The notes: generated by a model not told the origin, from the sequence alone. Shown: positions 1 through 6,098, counted from the stretch's first letter. The stretch: 6,585 nt of DNA from Chloroflexota bacterium (GCA_025449435.1 JANWJO010000081.1:1-6585), one strand, 5' to 3'. Program-made: numbers and translations.

Positions 1-1473
1 GCCTTGTCCAATCACGCCGCCCCACACGATCATGACCGTACCCGTCCACACCGTCGAAAAGCTCGTACGCGCCGCTGGCGCGTGGACATCCGAGAGCATT
101 CGCCACATATTGGTGGTGGGGTTGTAGGCTGCGCCTTCGGACACCAGCTGCGGTGTCTTCCCTGGCACCAACCCGCCCCATACCAGCATCTCGCTACCGG
201 TCCACACCGCTTCCTGCCCCAGCTGCGCCGGTAACGGCGAACTGGCGATGGGCTGCCAGCTATCTGTGCTCGGATCGTACATGGCACCTGAGGTGGTCGG
301 CTCCTCGGACGTCGACGTCCACAAACCACCGCCGTATACGATGGCCTTCGTTCCCGTCCACACGGCAACGGCATTGGCCCGCGTCGACGGTGCATGTACC
401 GAACTCAAGTGACGCCACGACTTGGCAGTGGGGTTGTAGGCCACGTTGGCGCTTCGCGGCGGGTCGCTGGCCGTCTCCCCGAAGATCAAGAACTCGTGCC
501 CAGTCCACAGCGTGCTGGAAAATAGACCCGGCACCGGATCCGGCACCGTGGGCAACTGCGACCAGGTGCCCACCGTGGCATCACCGGAGGACGTGGCCGG
601 CGCCAGGATGTGGGCAACGGTCGATTGGAACAGTGACGACGGTATGGCAAACGCCTCGTTGGCGGCATCAGTGCGCTTCCACGTTGCGATGCCCACCACC
701 TCACCACGGTCGTTGAGCACCGGTCCGCCACTATTGCCTGGGTTGATCGCCGCGTCGGTCTGGATGTAACTGATGCTGTTATAGGTGCGCCGGCCAGACA
801 ACAGGCCCGCCGTGATCGACGGGTCGCCCTTCATTCCCTCGGCAAACCCGATGACATACAGTTTGTCACCCGGGGTCAGCGCATCCGCATCGCCAACGTT
901 CAGCGGCGTCAAGTCGATATTCTCTGCCACCGCCACCAGCGCCAGATCAATATCCGCGTCGCCACCGATCACCACGCCCTTGTGCTGGATTTTGTCTGGG
1001 GTAATCACCGTGACCGTGCTGTGGCCGTTTACCACGTGTTGGTTGGTCAAGAACAACTCCTGGAATCCTGCGTCCTTATAGAACCAGCCGGTGCCCAAGC
1101 CATCTGGCGTCTCGATGGTCACGATGTCCCCGACCGTCTGCTTGTAAATCTGGCTGGGATCGATCACCGGTAGTGGCGTCGCCGTTGGTTGCGCGGTGGG
1201 TACAGCCGTCGCTGTCGCTGTGGCCGCTGGGACGGTCAGAGCCGAGGGCGCAGGCGTCACCGTGGTGATCTCATCGGAAGCAGCGGAAGCTGCCGCCATC
1301 GTTCCCTGCAATTTCAGGAACGCGAACCCACCCGCCAGCAGTGCCACCACCACGATCGCCGTGATGAGGATCGCCTCCAGGGCGCCAACGGTCGATTTCT
1401 TGTCTTCAGGTGGCAGGTTTGGGACCGTTGTGCCCCAAGGCATGCGATTGGTGGGATCGTGCTGCGTCGCCAT
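1..1473 (-). CDS. Membrane-anchored HtrA-like serine protease with C-terminal Kelch repeats (3' end beyond window)
   Basis: The frame is open for 491 codons from ATG 1471-1473 to the window edge, so the C-terminus is missing. Seen in order: a short cytoplasmic-type N-terminus; one hydrophobic segment at about residues 31-53; a Pro/Thr/Ala-rich linker at about 71-103; a trypsin-fold domain at about 110-290; then Kelch-type repeats from about 304. The protease triad reads His146 (TNQHVV), Asp176 (DIDLAL) and Ser248 (GNSGGP), as in the DegP/HtrA family. Kelch units recur every 49-52 residues: WTG at 323, 372, 424 and 476, with YNP/YDP at 346, 399 and 450, each followed by a Trp, and Gly pairs after each WTG. 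No PDZ domain lies between protease and repeats, unlike typical HtrA. A GGGGAAG ribosome site (1478-1484) supports this ATG, and an in-frame TGA lies upstream. It is inferred to cleave proteins outside the membrane; its substrate is unknown. The protease call is firm. Confidence 0.9.
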   Translation of the reverse strand, partial: MATQHDPTNRMPWGTTVPNLPPEDKKSTVGALEAILITAIVVVALLAGGFAFLKLQGTMAAASAASDEITTVTPAPSALTVPAATATATAVPTAQPTATPLPVIDPSQIYKQTVGDIVTIETPDGLGTGWFYKDAGFQELFLTNQHVVNGHSTVTVITPDKIQHKGVVIGGDADIDLALVAVAENIDLTPLNVGDADALTPGDKLYVIGFAEGMKGDPSITAGLLSGRRTYNSISYIQTDAAINPGNSGGPVLNDRGEVVGIATWKRTDAANEAFAIPSSLFQSTVAHILAPATSSGDATVGTWSQLPTVPDPVPGLFSSTLWTGHEFLIFGETASDPPRSANVAYNPTAKSWRHLSSVHAPSTRANAVAVWTGTKAIVYGGGLWTSTSEEPTTSGAMYDPSTDSWQPIASSPLPAQLGQEAVWTGSEMLVWGGLVPGKTPQLVSEGAAYNPTTNMWRMLSDVHAPAARTSFSTVWTGTVMIVWGGVIGQG

Positions 1474-1730
1474 GCGTCTTCCCCAGCGGTTGCTTCTGCG
1501 CGGCTCGCCCAAGCGTCAGGCGCAGAGACCGCAACTTTGTTGTATTCCGGCTCGCCACACCGGTGACGGGTTGTAGTGAAAATGTCGGAGTTCACCAGGC
1601 TGAAAGTACCAAGACCGGCTAACCCGTACGACTCGTGGCTGCTCCCCTCCGGCTTGAGGGGCGGGTGCCCCTTGGGCGATTGGGGGTGAGGTCCGTACCT
1701 TCAGTCCGCCCCGGAGGATAGGGGAAAGAA

Positions 1731-1873
1731 GGTACGACCCCCTTAGTGTCCCCCCTGGCGGGAGGACACACGCGCTGGAAGGGCCGTGGTCTTCGTGCCG
1801 GTGCCACGCAGGCCGTGCACGTCGGGCTGCTCGGTCCCCCCGCCAGGGGGGACATTAAGGGGGGTCCGTAACC
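1731..1873. repeat. 143-bp imperfect inverted-repeat element (MITE- or REP-like)
   Basis: The left arm (1731-1762, 32 nt) and the reverse complement of the right arm (1839-1873, 35 nt) align with three single-base gaps and one substitution. Both contain GTCCCCCCTGGCGGG. About 76 bp separate the arms. Each arm also folds on itself: GTCCCCCC/GGGAGGAC at 1748-1767 with one mismatch and a 4-nt loop, and TCCCCCC/GGGGGGA at 1835-1852, perfect with a GCCA loop. The 12-mer CCCGCCAGGGGG recurs at 1880-1891 just outside the element. No transposase and no clear target-site duplication were seen. The terminal-repeat form suggests a non-autonomous mobile or REP-type repeat, which is inference. Confidence 0.65.
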
Positions 1874-1886
1874 TCGTCTCCCGCCA

Positions 1887-1908
1887 GGGGGAGGGGCTAG
1901 GGGAGGGG
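1887..1908 (+). other. G-quadruplex motif next to the oxygenase stop codon
   Basis: Four G-tracts lie on the plus strand: G5 (1887-1891), loop A, G4 (1893-1896), loop CTA, G4 (1900-1903), loop A, G4 (1905-1908). The motif begins four bases past the oxygenase stop codon (1912-1914) and lies on that gene's template strand. Such a structure could impede polymerase there. The motif itself is plain in the sequence; folding and any effect are inference. Confidence 0.6.
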
Positions 1909-1911
1909 TCT

Positions 1912-2730
1912 CTAGTGCGGCCCTTTGGCCTCCGTGCCACACGGCCCACCATCGGTCGAGACCTCCCGCGTTACCACATCGCCGCGCATGCTGTACAGCG
2001 GAAAGTAATACTTGGATAGTTCTTCAGCCGACTCTCCCGCATAGTGGCAAATGAACGACCGCCGGAACCGCGTAGCCGACCCGTTCGGAAACGAGCCGTG
2101 GATCAAGTTGCCGCCGAAGAACAGCACATCACCTGGGTGCATGCGCACCGCTCGCTGTTCCAGCCCTTCAGGTACCGGCACATAGTGCGTGGTGAACGAC
2201 ACCCTGGTGTCGGCTTCCTCCGGGCAATAAATGTCGAGCTTATGGCTTCCAGGCGCCACGAACAGGCAGCCGTTTTCCTCGTCGATCTCGTCCAGAGCAA
2301 CCCAGGCCGCCACACATGTGCCCGGATGGACCTTCAAGTAGAAATTATCCTGGTGGAATGCTTGACCCCGAGCCGTAGGCGGCTTCCAGTAGAACATGCT
2401 CTGCGCGGCAATAGCCTCCTCGCCCAAAAGGACCTTGAGTTCGGTGCCAAAGGCCGGATGCAACATGTACCGCATCGCCACGTCCGACACGCGATGGGGG
2501 TGCATCATGCGTGGATAGGCCAGGAGCACGTCGCCTTTGGTCGTTGCCTCATCGAGCCCAATCGCCTTAAAGCACCCCGGCACCACCCGCCGGCTGTGCA
2601 GCTCGTCAAAGGTGCGCTGGAGCAACGTCACGTCATCCGCGTCCAGAAGCGCGCGCTTGATCACAAACCCATCGCGCGCAAAGTCTGCCGCATCCTGCAC
2701 CCGTACTCCATTCTCCGGCGCAATCGCCAT
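1912..2730 (-). CDS. Phytanoyl-CoA dioxygenase (PhyH)-family Fe(II)/2-oxoglutarate oxygenase
   Basis: This 272-residue protein has the usual PhyH-family length. Enzymes of the family use Fe(II), O2 and 2-oxoglutarate to hydroxylate small molecules in the cytoplasm. Visible ligands are the iron facial triad His126-x-Asp128 (FHQDNFY) and His211 (LIHGSFPNGS). The 2-oxoglutarate-binding Arg is one of Arg221, Arg223 or Arg224; the spacing to His211 is one residue longer than the common HGSxPNxSxxxR pattern, so the exact residue is uncertain. The double-stranded beta-helix core spans about residues 105-230, and GGPCG near the C-terminus also resembles the family. ATG 2728-2730 is chosen because GAGGAG (2737-2742) lies 6 nt upstream. 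It lies 60 bp downstream of the aldo/keto reductase on the same strand with no terminator between, so the two are probably cotranscribed. Substrate unknown. The last few codons run into repeat-like GC sequence. Confidence 0.9.
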   Translation of the reverse strand: MAIAPENGVRVQDAADFARDGFVIKRALLDADDVTLLQRTFDELHSRRVVPGCFKAIGLDEATTKGDVLLAYPRMMHPHRVSDVAMRYMLHPAFGTELKVLLGEEAIAAQSMFYWKPPTARGQAFHQDNFYLKVHPGTCVAAWVALDEIDEENGCLFVAPGSHKLDIYCPEEADTRVSFTTHYVPVPEGLEQRAVRMHPGDVLFFGGNLIHGSFPNGSATRFRRSFICHYAGESAEELSKYYFPLYSMRGDVVTREVSTDGGPCGTEAKGPH

Positions 2731-2790
2731 GTCGAACTCCTCTCTGGCGCTACCTATGTATCCTGCTGTCCCTAAGGTACTTGTTTGCGC

Positions 2791-3762
2791 TTAAAGTTGT
2801 TGCATATCCTCGGCGCTGAGCACAAGGTCTGCCGCCCGCACACTCTCTTCCAGTTCTGTTACCGAGCCGGCCCCACAGATCACCGATGCCACCGGCTCGT
2901 GCGCAAGCAGCCAGGCCAGCGCTACCTGCGCCGTGGTGTGCCCATGCGCTAACGCAAACGCCGCCACCTTCTCCACAAATGCCAGGTTCTCGTCGGTCAG
3001 CACCGGTGTCGCTGCGGGCCGTCCGCTGGTAGTGCTCGTGATACTCCCCCGGCTGCCCACCGGCGCCGCGGCCCCGCGCCGGTAGATGCCGCTGAGCACG
3101 CCGCCGGCCAGTGGACTAAATGCGACCAGCGATAGCCCAAACCGATCGCACACCGGCAGCAGTTCTTCCTCTGGCTCGCGATACAGCATGTTGAACAGCA
3201 CCTGCAGCACCACCGGCAGATTGAGCCCCTTGCGCTCCGCTACCCAGAGAGCTTCCACCGCCTGCCAAGCTGCCACATCCGACAACCCGATGTGTCGCAC
3301 CTTCCCGGCGCGAATCAGGTCGTCGAACGCCCGCATCGTTTCCTCCACTGGGGTCTGAGGATCCGGATGGTGGGGATAGTACAAGTCAAAGTATTCGGTT
3401 TGCAGGCGGCGCAAACTCTCCTCCACCTGGCTCATAATGTGCTTGCGCGACAACCCCCGCTGTCCGGGTTCCGGGCCCACCGGCTCCCCGCATTTGGTGG
3501 CCAGTATGACGCCTTCCCTGCGGCCCTTGAGCGCTTGTCCCACAATGGTCTCTACCATCAGCCGGTCCCGTGCCACTCCTGGGTAATCGAACCGGTGGTC
3601 GCCGTACGTATTAGCGGTGTCGATAAAGTTGACCCCAAGATCAAGCGCGCGGTGTACCAGCGCAACCGATTCATCCACCGGCGTCAGGCTGCCATAAAAC
3701 GCAGTGCCCAGGCACACCCTGGATACCTTCAAAGCCGATCGCGACATCAGTCTATATCGCAT
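2791..3762 (-). CDS. Aldo/keto reductase family oxidoreductase
   Basis: This 323-residue protein has a normal length for an NADPH-dependent (beta/alpha)8-barrel aldo/keto reductase. The family interconverts carbonyls and alcohols on sugars, steroids and other small molecules. The catalytic tetrad is visible: Asp48 and Tyr53 (DTANTYGD), Lys90 (ILATKCG) and His131 (DLYYPHHPDP). GLSD at 159-162 and the C-terminal cofactor loop ICGAGSVTELEES (295-307) complete the barrel pattern; the usual IPGA reads ICGA here. The N-terminus, MRYRLMSRSALKVSRVCLGT, matches the family's usual opening. ATG 3760-3762 is therefore preferred over internal Met6, and an AAGGGAG ribosome site sits about 7 nt upstream. 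It is the first gene of a probable two-gene leftward operon with the oxygenase and is divergent from transketolase. Pairing with an oxygenase suggests one pathway of oxidation and reduction, but the substrate cannot be told from sequence. Confidence 0.92.
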   Translation of the reverse strand: MRYRLMSRSALKVSRVCLGTAFYGSLTPVDESVALVHRALDLGVNFIDTANTYGDHRFDYPGVARDRLMVETIVGQALKGRREGVILATKCGEPVGPEPGQRGLSRKHIMSQVEESLRRLQTEYFDLYYPHHPDPQTPVEETMRAFDDLIRAGKVRHIGLSDVAAWQAVEALWVAERKGLNLPVVLQVLFNMLYREPEEELLPVCDRFGLSLVAFSPLAGGVLSGIYRRGAAAPVGSRGSITSTTSGRPAATPVLTDENLAFVEKVAAFALAHGHTTAQVALAWLLAHEPVASVICGAGSVTELEESVRAADLVLSAEDMQQL

Positions 3763-3829
3763 TGTCTACTCCCTTCCCCGAGAGATCGAGGTACCCGCCT
3801 CGTCGTTCCTACTCCGCGCACGGGTGCCC

Positions 3830-3850
3830 GGGGCGGGGTTTGGGGAGGGG
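3830..3850 (+). other. G-quadruplex motif in the divergent promoter region
   Basis: Four runs of exactly four G occur on the plus strand: 3830-3833, 3835-3838, 3842-3845 and 3847-3850, with loops C, TTT and A. This is a canonical short-loop motif. Its 1-3-1 loop plan is the same as that of the motif at 1887-1908. It lies 67 bp upstream of the reductase start codon and 15 bp upstream of the tentative transketolase -35 box, so it could influence either direction. Folding in the cell is inference. Confidence 0.65.
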
Positions 3851-3865
3851 CTTCCCTGAGCACAC

Positions 3866-3895
3866 TTGCCCTCACCCGTCCCCTCACCATACTAT
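3866..3895 (+). promoter_or_regulatory. Possible sigma-70-type promoter for transketolase
   Basis: TTGCCC (3866-3871) and TACTAT (3890-3895) are separated by 18 bp, each matching 4 of 6 consensus bases. Transcription would start near 3902, just before the leader hairpin. This is the most AT-containing stretch of the spacer, but both boxes are weak. Confidence 0.3.
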
Positions 3896-3909
3896 TACCC
3901 GTGTGTGGC

Positions 3910-3935
3910 GGCGCCTCCGGCCTAGCGGAGGCGCC
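3910..3935 (+). promoter_or_regulatory. Perfect 10-bp hairpin in the transketolase leader
   Basis: GGCGCCTCCG (3910-3919) pairs without mismatch with CGGAGGCGCC (3926-3935) around the 6-nt loop GCCTAG. It ends 46 nt before the transketolase ATG and does not cover the ribosome site. No T-run follows, so it is not a standard terminator. It may be a 5'-end stabilising stem, a protein-binding site or a DNA dyad; the sequence does not decide. Confidence 0.5.
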
Positions 3936-3965
3936 CGGCACGCCTGAACCACCCCCGCAACAGCC

Positions 3966-3973
3966 AGAAGGAG
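3966..3973 (+). promoter_or_regulatory. Ribosome binding site fixing the transketolase start
   Basis: AGAAGGAG lies 8 nt before ATG 3982-3984. The reading frame stays open for 230 codons upstream of this ATG, so this site and the family N-terminus are what set the start. Confidence 0.8.
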
Positions 3974-3981
3974 TACAGGGC

Positions 3982-5859
3982 ATGACCACCCAAACATCCA
4001 CCGCTTCCGCCATCAGCGACGAGCGCTCCCACCTGTGGTCGGAGTTGGGCCAGCAGTTACGCGTCGATAGCATCCGCTGCACCACGCAAGCCGGCTCAGG
4101 GCACCCCACCTCCTCGATGTCGGCGGCCGATCTGCTGGCCGTGCTCCTCGCCGACCACCTCACTTACGACTTTGATAACCCCCACAACCCCAACAACGAC
4201 CACCTCATCTTCTCCAAGGGCCACGCGTCGCCACTCCTGTACGCCGTGTATCGAGCCGCTGGCGCCATAACCGACGCACAGTTGCTCTCCCTGCGTAAGT
4301 TTGGTAGCCCCCTCGAAGGCCATCCCACCCCAGCCCTTCCTTGGGTCGATGTCGCCACCGGCTCGCTTGGCCAGGGGTTCCCCATCGGAGTGGGCATCGC
4401 CCTTGCCGGCAGCCGCCTGGAGAAGCGTGACTACCGCATCTGGGTGCTACTCGGTGATAGCGAAATGGCCGAAGGCTCCGTGTGGGAAGCGTTCGACCAC
4501 GCCGGGCACCTCGCCCTCCACAACCTCACTGCCATCCTGGATATGAACCGCCTCGGCCAACGCGGCGAAACGGATATCGGCTGGAATAGCTCTACCTACG
4601 CCGCCCGCGCCCGCGCGTTTGGTTGGCACGCCATCGAGATCGATGGGCACGACGTGAACGCTATCCACCACGCCTACACGCAGGCCGCCCACACTGCCAG
4701 CGGGCCCACCCTCATCGTGGCCAAGACCGAAAAGGGCCACGGCGTGTCGTTCGTGGCCAACAAGGAAGGCTGGCACGGTAAGGCGTTCAACGCGGCGCAA
4801 GCTAAAGAAGCCATTGCCGAGCTTGGCGGCGAGCGTCACTTACTTGTCAAACCCAAGGCCCCCGCACCAGCCACGCCGGACGTCCACACCGCGGGCACAC
4901 CCGCACTGCCCAACTACGCCGTCGGTGACAAAGTGGCGACGCGGAAGGCCTATGGTGACGCGCTCAAAGCCCTGGGCGCTGCCCGTGACGATGTAGTAGT
5001 GCTCGACGCCGAGGTCAGTAACTCCACTTTCGCCGACATCTTCGGACATGCCTATCCCGACCGCTTCTTCGAGATGTACATCGCCGAACAGCAACTGGTG
5101 GCTGCCGCGGTCGGCATGCAAGTGCGGCAGTATGTCCCGTTCGCGTCCACCTTCGCTGCCTTCTTTTCCAGGGCCTACGACTTCATTCGCATGACTGCCG
5201 TGTCGCGTGGCAACATCCGCCTTTGTGGCTCCCATGCTGGCGTGTCCATCGGCGCTGACGGCCCGTCCCAAATGGCCCTGGAAGACCTGGCCATGATGCG
5301 CGCCGTTCACGGCAGCACCGTTTTGTATCCCAGTGACGCCAACCAGACAGCGCACCTGGTCAATCTCATGGCCAACCAGACCGGTATCAGTTACCTCCGC
5401 ACCACCCGCGAAGCGACCCCCGTGCTGTATGCGCCGGACGCACCCGTGCGCATCGGCGGCAGCAATACCGTCCGGCAATCAAGTAGCGACCAGGTAGCAA
5501 TAGTCGGCGCCGGTATCACGCTGCACGAGGCGGTCAAAGCCCACGCGCAACTCGCCGCCGCTGGCATCAACGTGCGCGTCATCGACTGCTACAGCGTCAA
5601 ACCCATCGACACCGCCACGCTCGTCACCGCGGTGCGCGAGTGTCAGCACCGCCTTGTAGTGGTCGAAGACCACTGGCCCGAAGGCGGCATCGCCGAAGCG
5701 GTTCTGTCGGCCATCTCGTCCCAAGGGCTCGACCCACAGGTGGCACGTCTCGCCGTGAACCAGATGGTCGGCTCGGGTACCCCCGAAGAGCTCATGGGCC
5801 AGGTCGGCATCGACGCCGCCGCCATCGTCGCGGCTGTGCACGGGCTTTTGGGGAAGTAG
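3982..5859 (+). CDS. tkt: Transketolase, short animal-type, single chain
   Basis: The 625-residue enzyme moves two-carbon ketol units between sugar phosphates in the non-oxidative pentose phosphate pathway (EC 2.2.1.1), using thiamine diphosphate and Mg2+. The N-terminal cofactor domain (about 15-290) shows AGSGHPTSSMSAAD with His41, SKGHASP with His81, EGHP with His114, the metal/thiamine motif from Gly158-Asp159 to Asn189, and His265 (WHGK). The pyrimidine domain (about 310-480) has the catalytic Glu369 (YIAEQQ), His418 (GSHAGVSIGADGPSQM) and Arg473 (LRTTRE). The C-terminal domain (about 500-625) follows. Motifs and length match the roughly 620-residue animal-type branch better than the roughly 660-residue E. 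coli type. The usual GDG of the thiamine motif reads GDS (158-160). The start is ATG 3982 with AGAAGGAG 8 nt upstream. It is transcribed alone or with a short leader, divergent from the reductase. DXP synthase is excluded by motifs and domain pattern. Confidence 0.96.
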   Translation: MTTQTSTASAISDERSHLWSELGQQLRVDSIRCTTQAGSGHPTSSMSAADLLAVLLADHLTYDFDNPHNPNNDHLIFSKGHASPLLYAVYRAAGAITDAQLLSLRKFGSPLEGHPTPALPWVDVATGSLGQGFPIGVGIALAGSRLEKRDYRIWVLLGDSEMAEGSVWEAFDHAGHLALHNLTAILDMNRLGQRGETDIGWNSSTYAARARAFGWHAIEIDGHDVNAIHHAYTQAAHTASGPTLIVAKTEKGHGVSFVANKEGWHGKAFNAAQAKEAIAELGGERHLLVKPKAPAPATPDVHTAGTPALPNYAVGDKVATRKAYGDALKALGAARDDVVVLDAEVSNSTFADIFGHAYPDRFFEMYIAEQQLVAAAVGMQVRQYVPFASTFAAFFSRAYDFIRMTAVSRGNIRLCGSHAGVSIGADGPSQMALEDLAMMRAVHGSTVLYPSDANQTAHLVNLMANQTGISYLRTTREATPVLYAPDAPVRIGGSNTVRQSSSDQVAIVGAGITLHEAVKAHAQLAAAGINVRVIDCYSVKPIDTATLVTAVRECQHRLVVVEDHWPEGGIAEAVLSAISSQGLDPQVARLAVNQMVGSGTPEELMGQVGIDAAAIVAAVHGLLGK

Positions 5860-5930
5860 CGCGAGGTACGACCCCCCGGCGGGGCGCTTGGTGATACCCG
5901 CAATTTTCCCTGGGGCGGTGGGTGACCAAA

Positions 5931-5988
5931 CCCCATCCCCTTCCGCGCCCGGCTGCCCTTTGGGCGAGCACCGGGCGCGAGGGTGGGG
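5931..5988. repeat. Long imperfect palindrome downstream of transketolase (REP-like or terminator-like)
   Basis: Three stacked stems are visible. CCCCA plus CCC (5931-5939, with T5936 bulged) pairs with GGGTGGGG (5981-5988). CGCGCCCGG (5944-5952) pairs perfectly with CCGGGCGCG (5971-5979). GCCC (5955-5958) pairs with GGGC (5962-5965) over a TTT loop. The structure starts 71 nt after the transketolase stop. No T-run follows, so it is not a classic intrinsic terminator, though such a stem could still protect the mRNA 3' end. Its base style resembles the repeats at 1641-1911. Confidence 0.6.
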
Positions 5989-6003
5989 CTGCGCATCCTA
6001 TTA

Positions 6004-6067
6004 GCCAGTAAGTCCCAATTCCGGCTCAACCGCTCTAGGCGCGGGTACGGTTGAGCCAGGTACTGGC
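6004..6067 (+). promoter_or_regulatory. Two-tier stem-loop or dyad upstream of the receiver gene
   Basis: GGCTCAACCG (6023-6032) pairs perfectly with CGGTTGAGCC (6048-6057) around a 15-nt loop. CC 6021-6022 can add two pairs with GG 6059-6060 past a bulged A. An outer helix of GCCAGTA (6004-6010) with TACTGGC (6061-6067) then closes the whole, leaving a 10-nt bulge on the left. It ends 31 nt before the receiver ATG. It may be a leader RNA control element or a nested operator; no known riboswitch class was recognised. Confidence 0.5.
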
Positions 6068-6087
6068 CCACCGTCTCAACGGGCAAC

Positions 6088-6091
6088 GGAG
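6088..6091 (+). promoter_or_regulatory. Ribosome binding site fixing the receiver start
   Basis: GGAG lies 7 nt before ATG 6099-6101. It favours this ATG over the in-frame TTG at 6051, which falls inside the dyad and has no ribosome site at good spacing. Confidence 0.65.
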
Positions 6092-6098
6092 CGTAGGT

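Larger units (their letters stand above)
1474..1911. other. Gene-free spacer rich in G/C palindromes
   Basis: I find no credible gene in these 438 bases. The part next to the protease start (about 1474-1640) is ordinary sequence that presumably holds its leftward promoter, but I could not pick out convincing -35/-10 boxes. From about 1641 the base use changes to long G and C runs. There is a 6-bp hairpin (CCCCTC 1644-1649 with GAGGGG 1656-1661), a small palindrome GCCCCTTGGGC (1667-1677), the inverted-repeat element at 1731-1873, and a G-quadruplex motif at 1887-1908. None of the hairpins is followed by a T-run on either strand, so no intrinsic terminator is called. Confidence 0.7.
3763..3981. 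promoter_or_regulatory. Divergent control region between aldo/keto reductase and transketolase
   Basis: These 219 bp must hold the starts of transcription for both the leftward reductase/oxygenase pair and the rightward transketolase. They contain a G-quadruplex motif (3830-3850), a tentative rightward promoter (3866-3895), a perfect hairpin (3910-3935) and the transketolase ribosome site. Near the reductase, GAGGTACCCGCCTC (3789-3802) resembles the AGGTACG module of the other spacers. No leftward promoter could be assigned with confidence. Confidence 0.6.
5860..6098. other. Spacer between transketolase and receiver gene, with two structured elements
   Basis: No gene is seen in these 239 bp. 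AGGTACGACCCCC at 5864-5876, five bases past the transketolase stop, is identical to 1730-1742. A long palindrome follows at 5931-5988 and an unrelated two-tier dyad at 6004-6067. The receiver ribosome site is at 6088-6091. No clear -35/-10 pair was found for the receiver gene. Confidence 0.6.

Noticed and set aside
153..716. 187-codon plus-strand open frame
   Set aside because: Antisense to the protease-Kelch gene, whose triad and periodic repeats prove the minus-strand frame.
1835..1852. Intrinsic terminator for the oxygenase operon
   Set aside because: The stem is good, but no T-run follows on the minus strand, so it is described as part of the repeat instead.
1641..1911. CRISPR array
   Set aside because: The repeats are few, inverted and irregularly spaced, with no unique spacers of uniform length.
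1619..1952. Two overlapping Pro/Arg/Gly-rich minus-strand open frames
   Set aside because: They are translations of the G/C repeats and run into the oxygenase 3' end; composition is low complexity with no domain.
2044..2775. 243-codon open frame antisense to the oxygenase
   Set aside because: No recognisable domain; it mirrors a well-supported coding region and has no convincing ribosome site. It is a by-product of high GC content.
3292..3981. In-frame 230-codon extension upstream of transketolase
   Set aside because: It is antisense to the aldo/keto reductase and then crosses the divergent spacer. The family N-terminus and a strong ribosome site fix the start at 3982.
4840..5478. 212-codon open frame antisense to transketolase
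   Set aside because: It lies wholly within a strongly conserved enzyme gene and shows no family motif.
6051..6098. TTG start adding 16 residues to the receiver protein
   Set aside because: The added residues lie outside the receiver fold, the TTG is inside a strong dyad, and ATG 6099 has a properly spaced GGAG.
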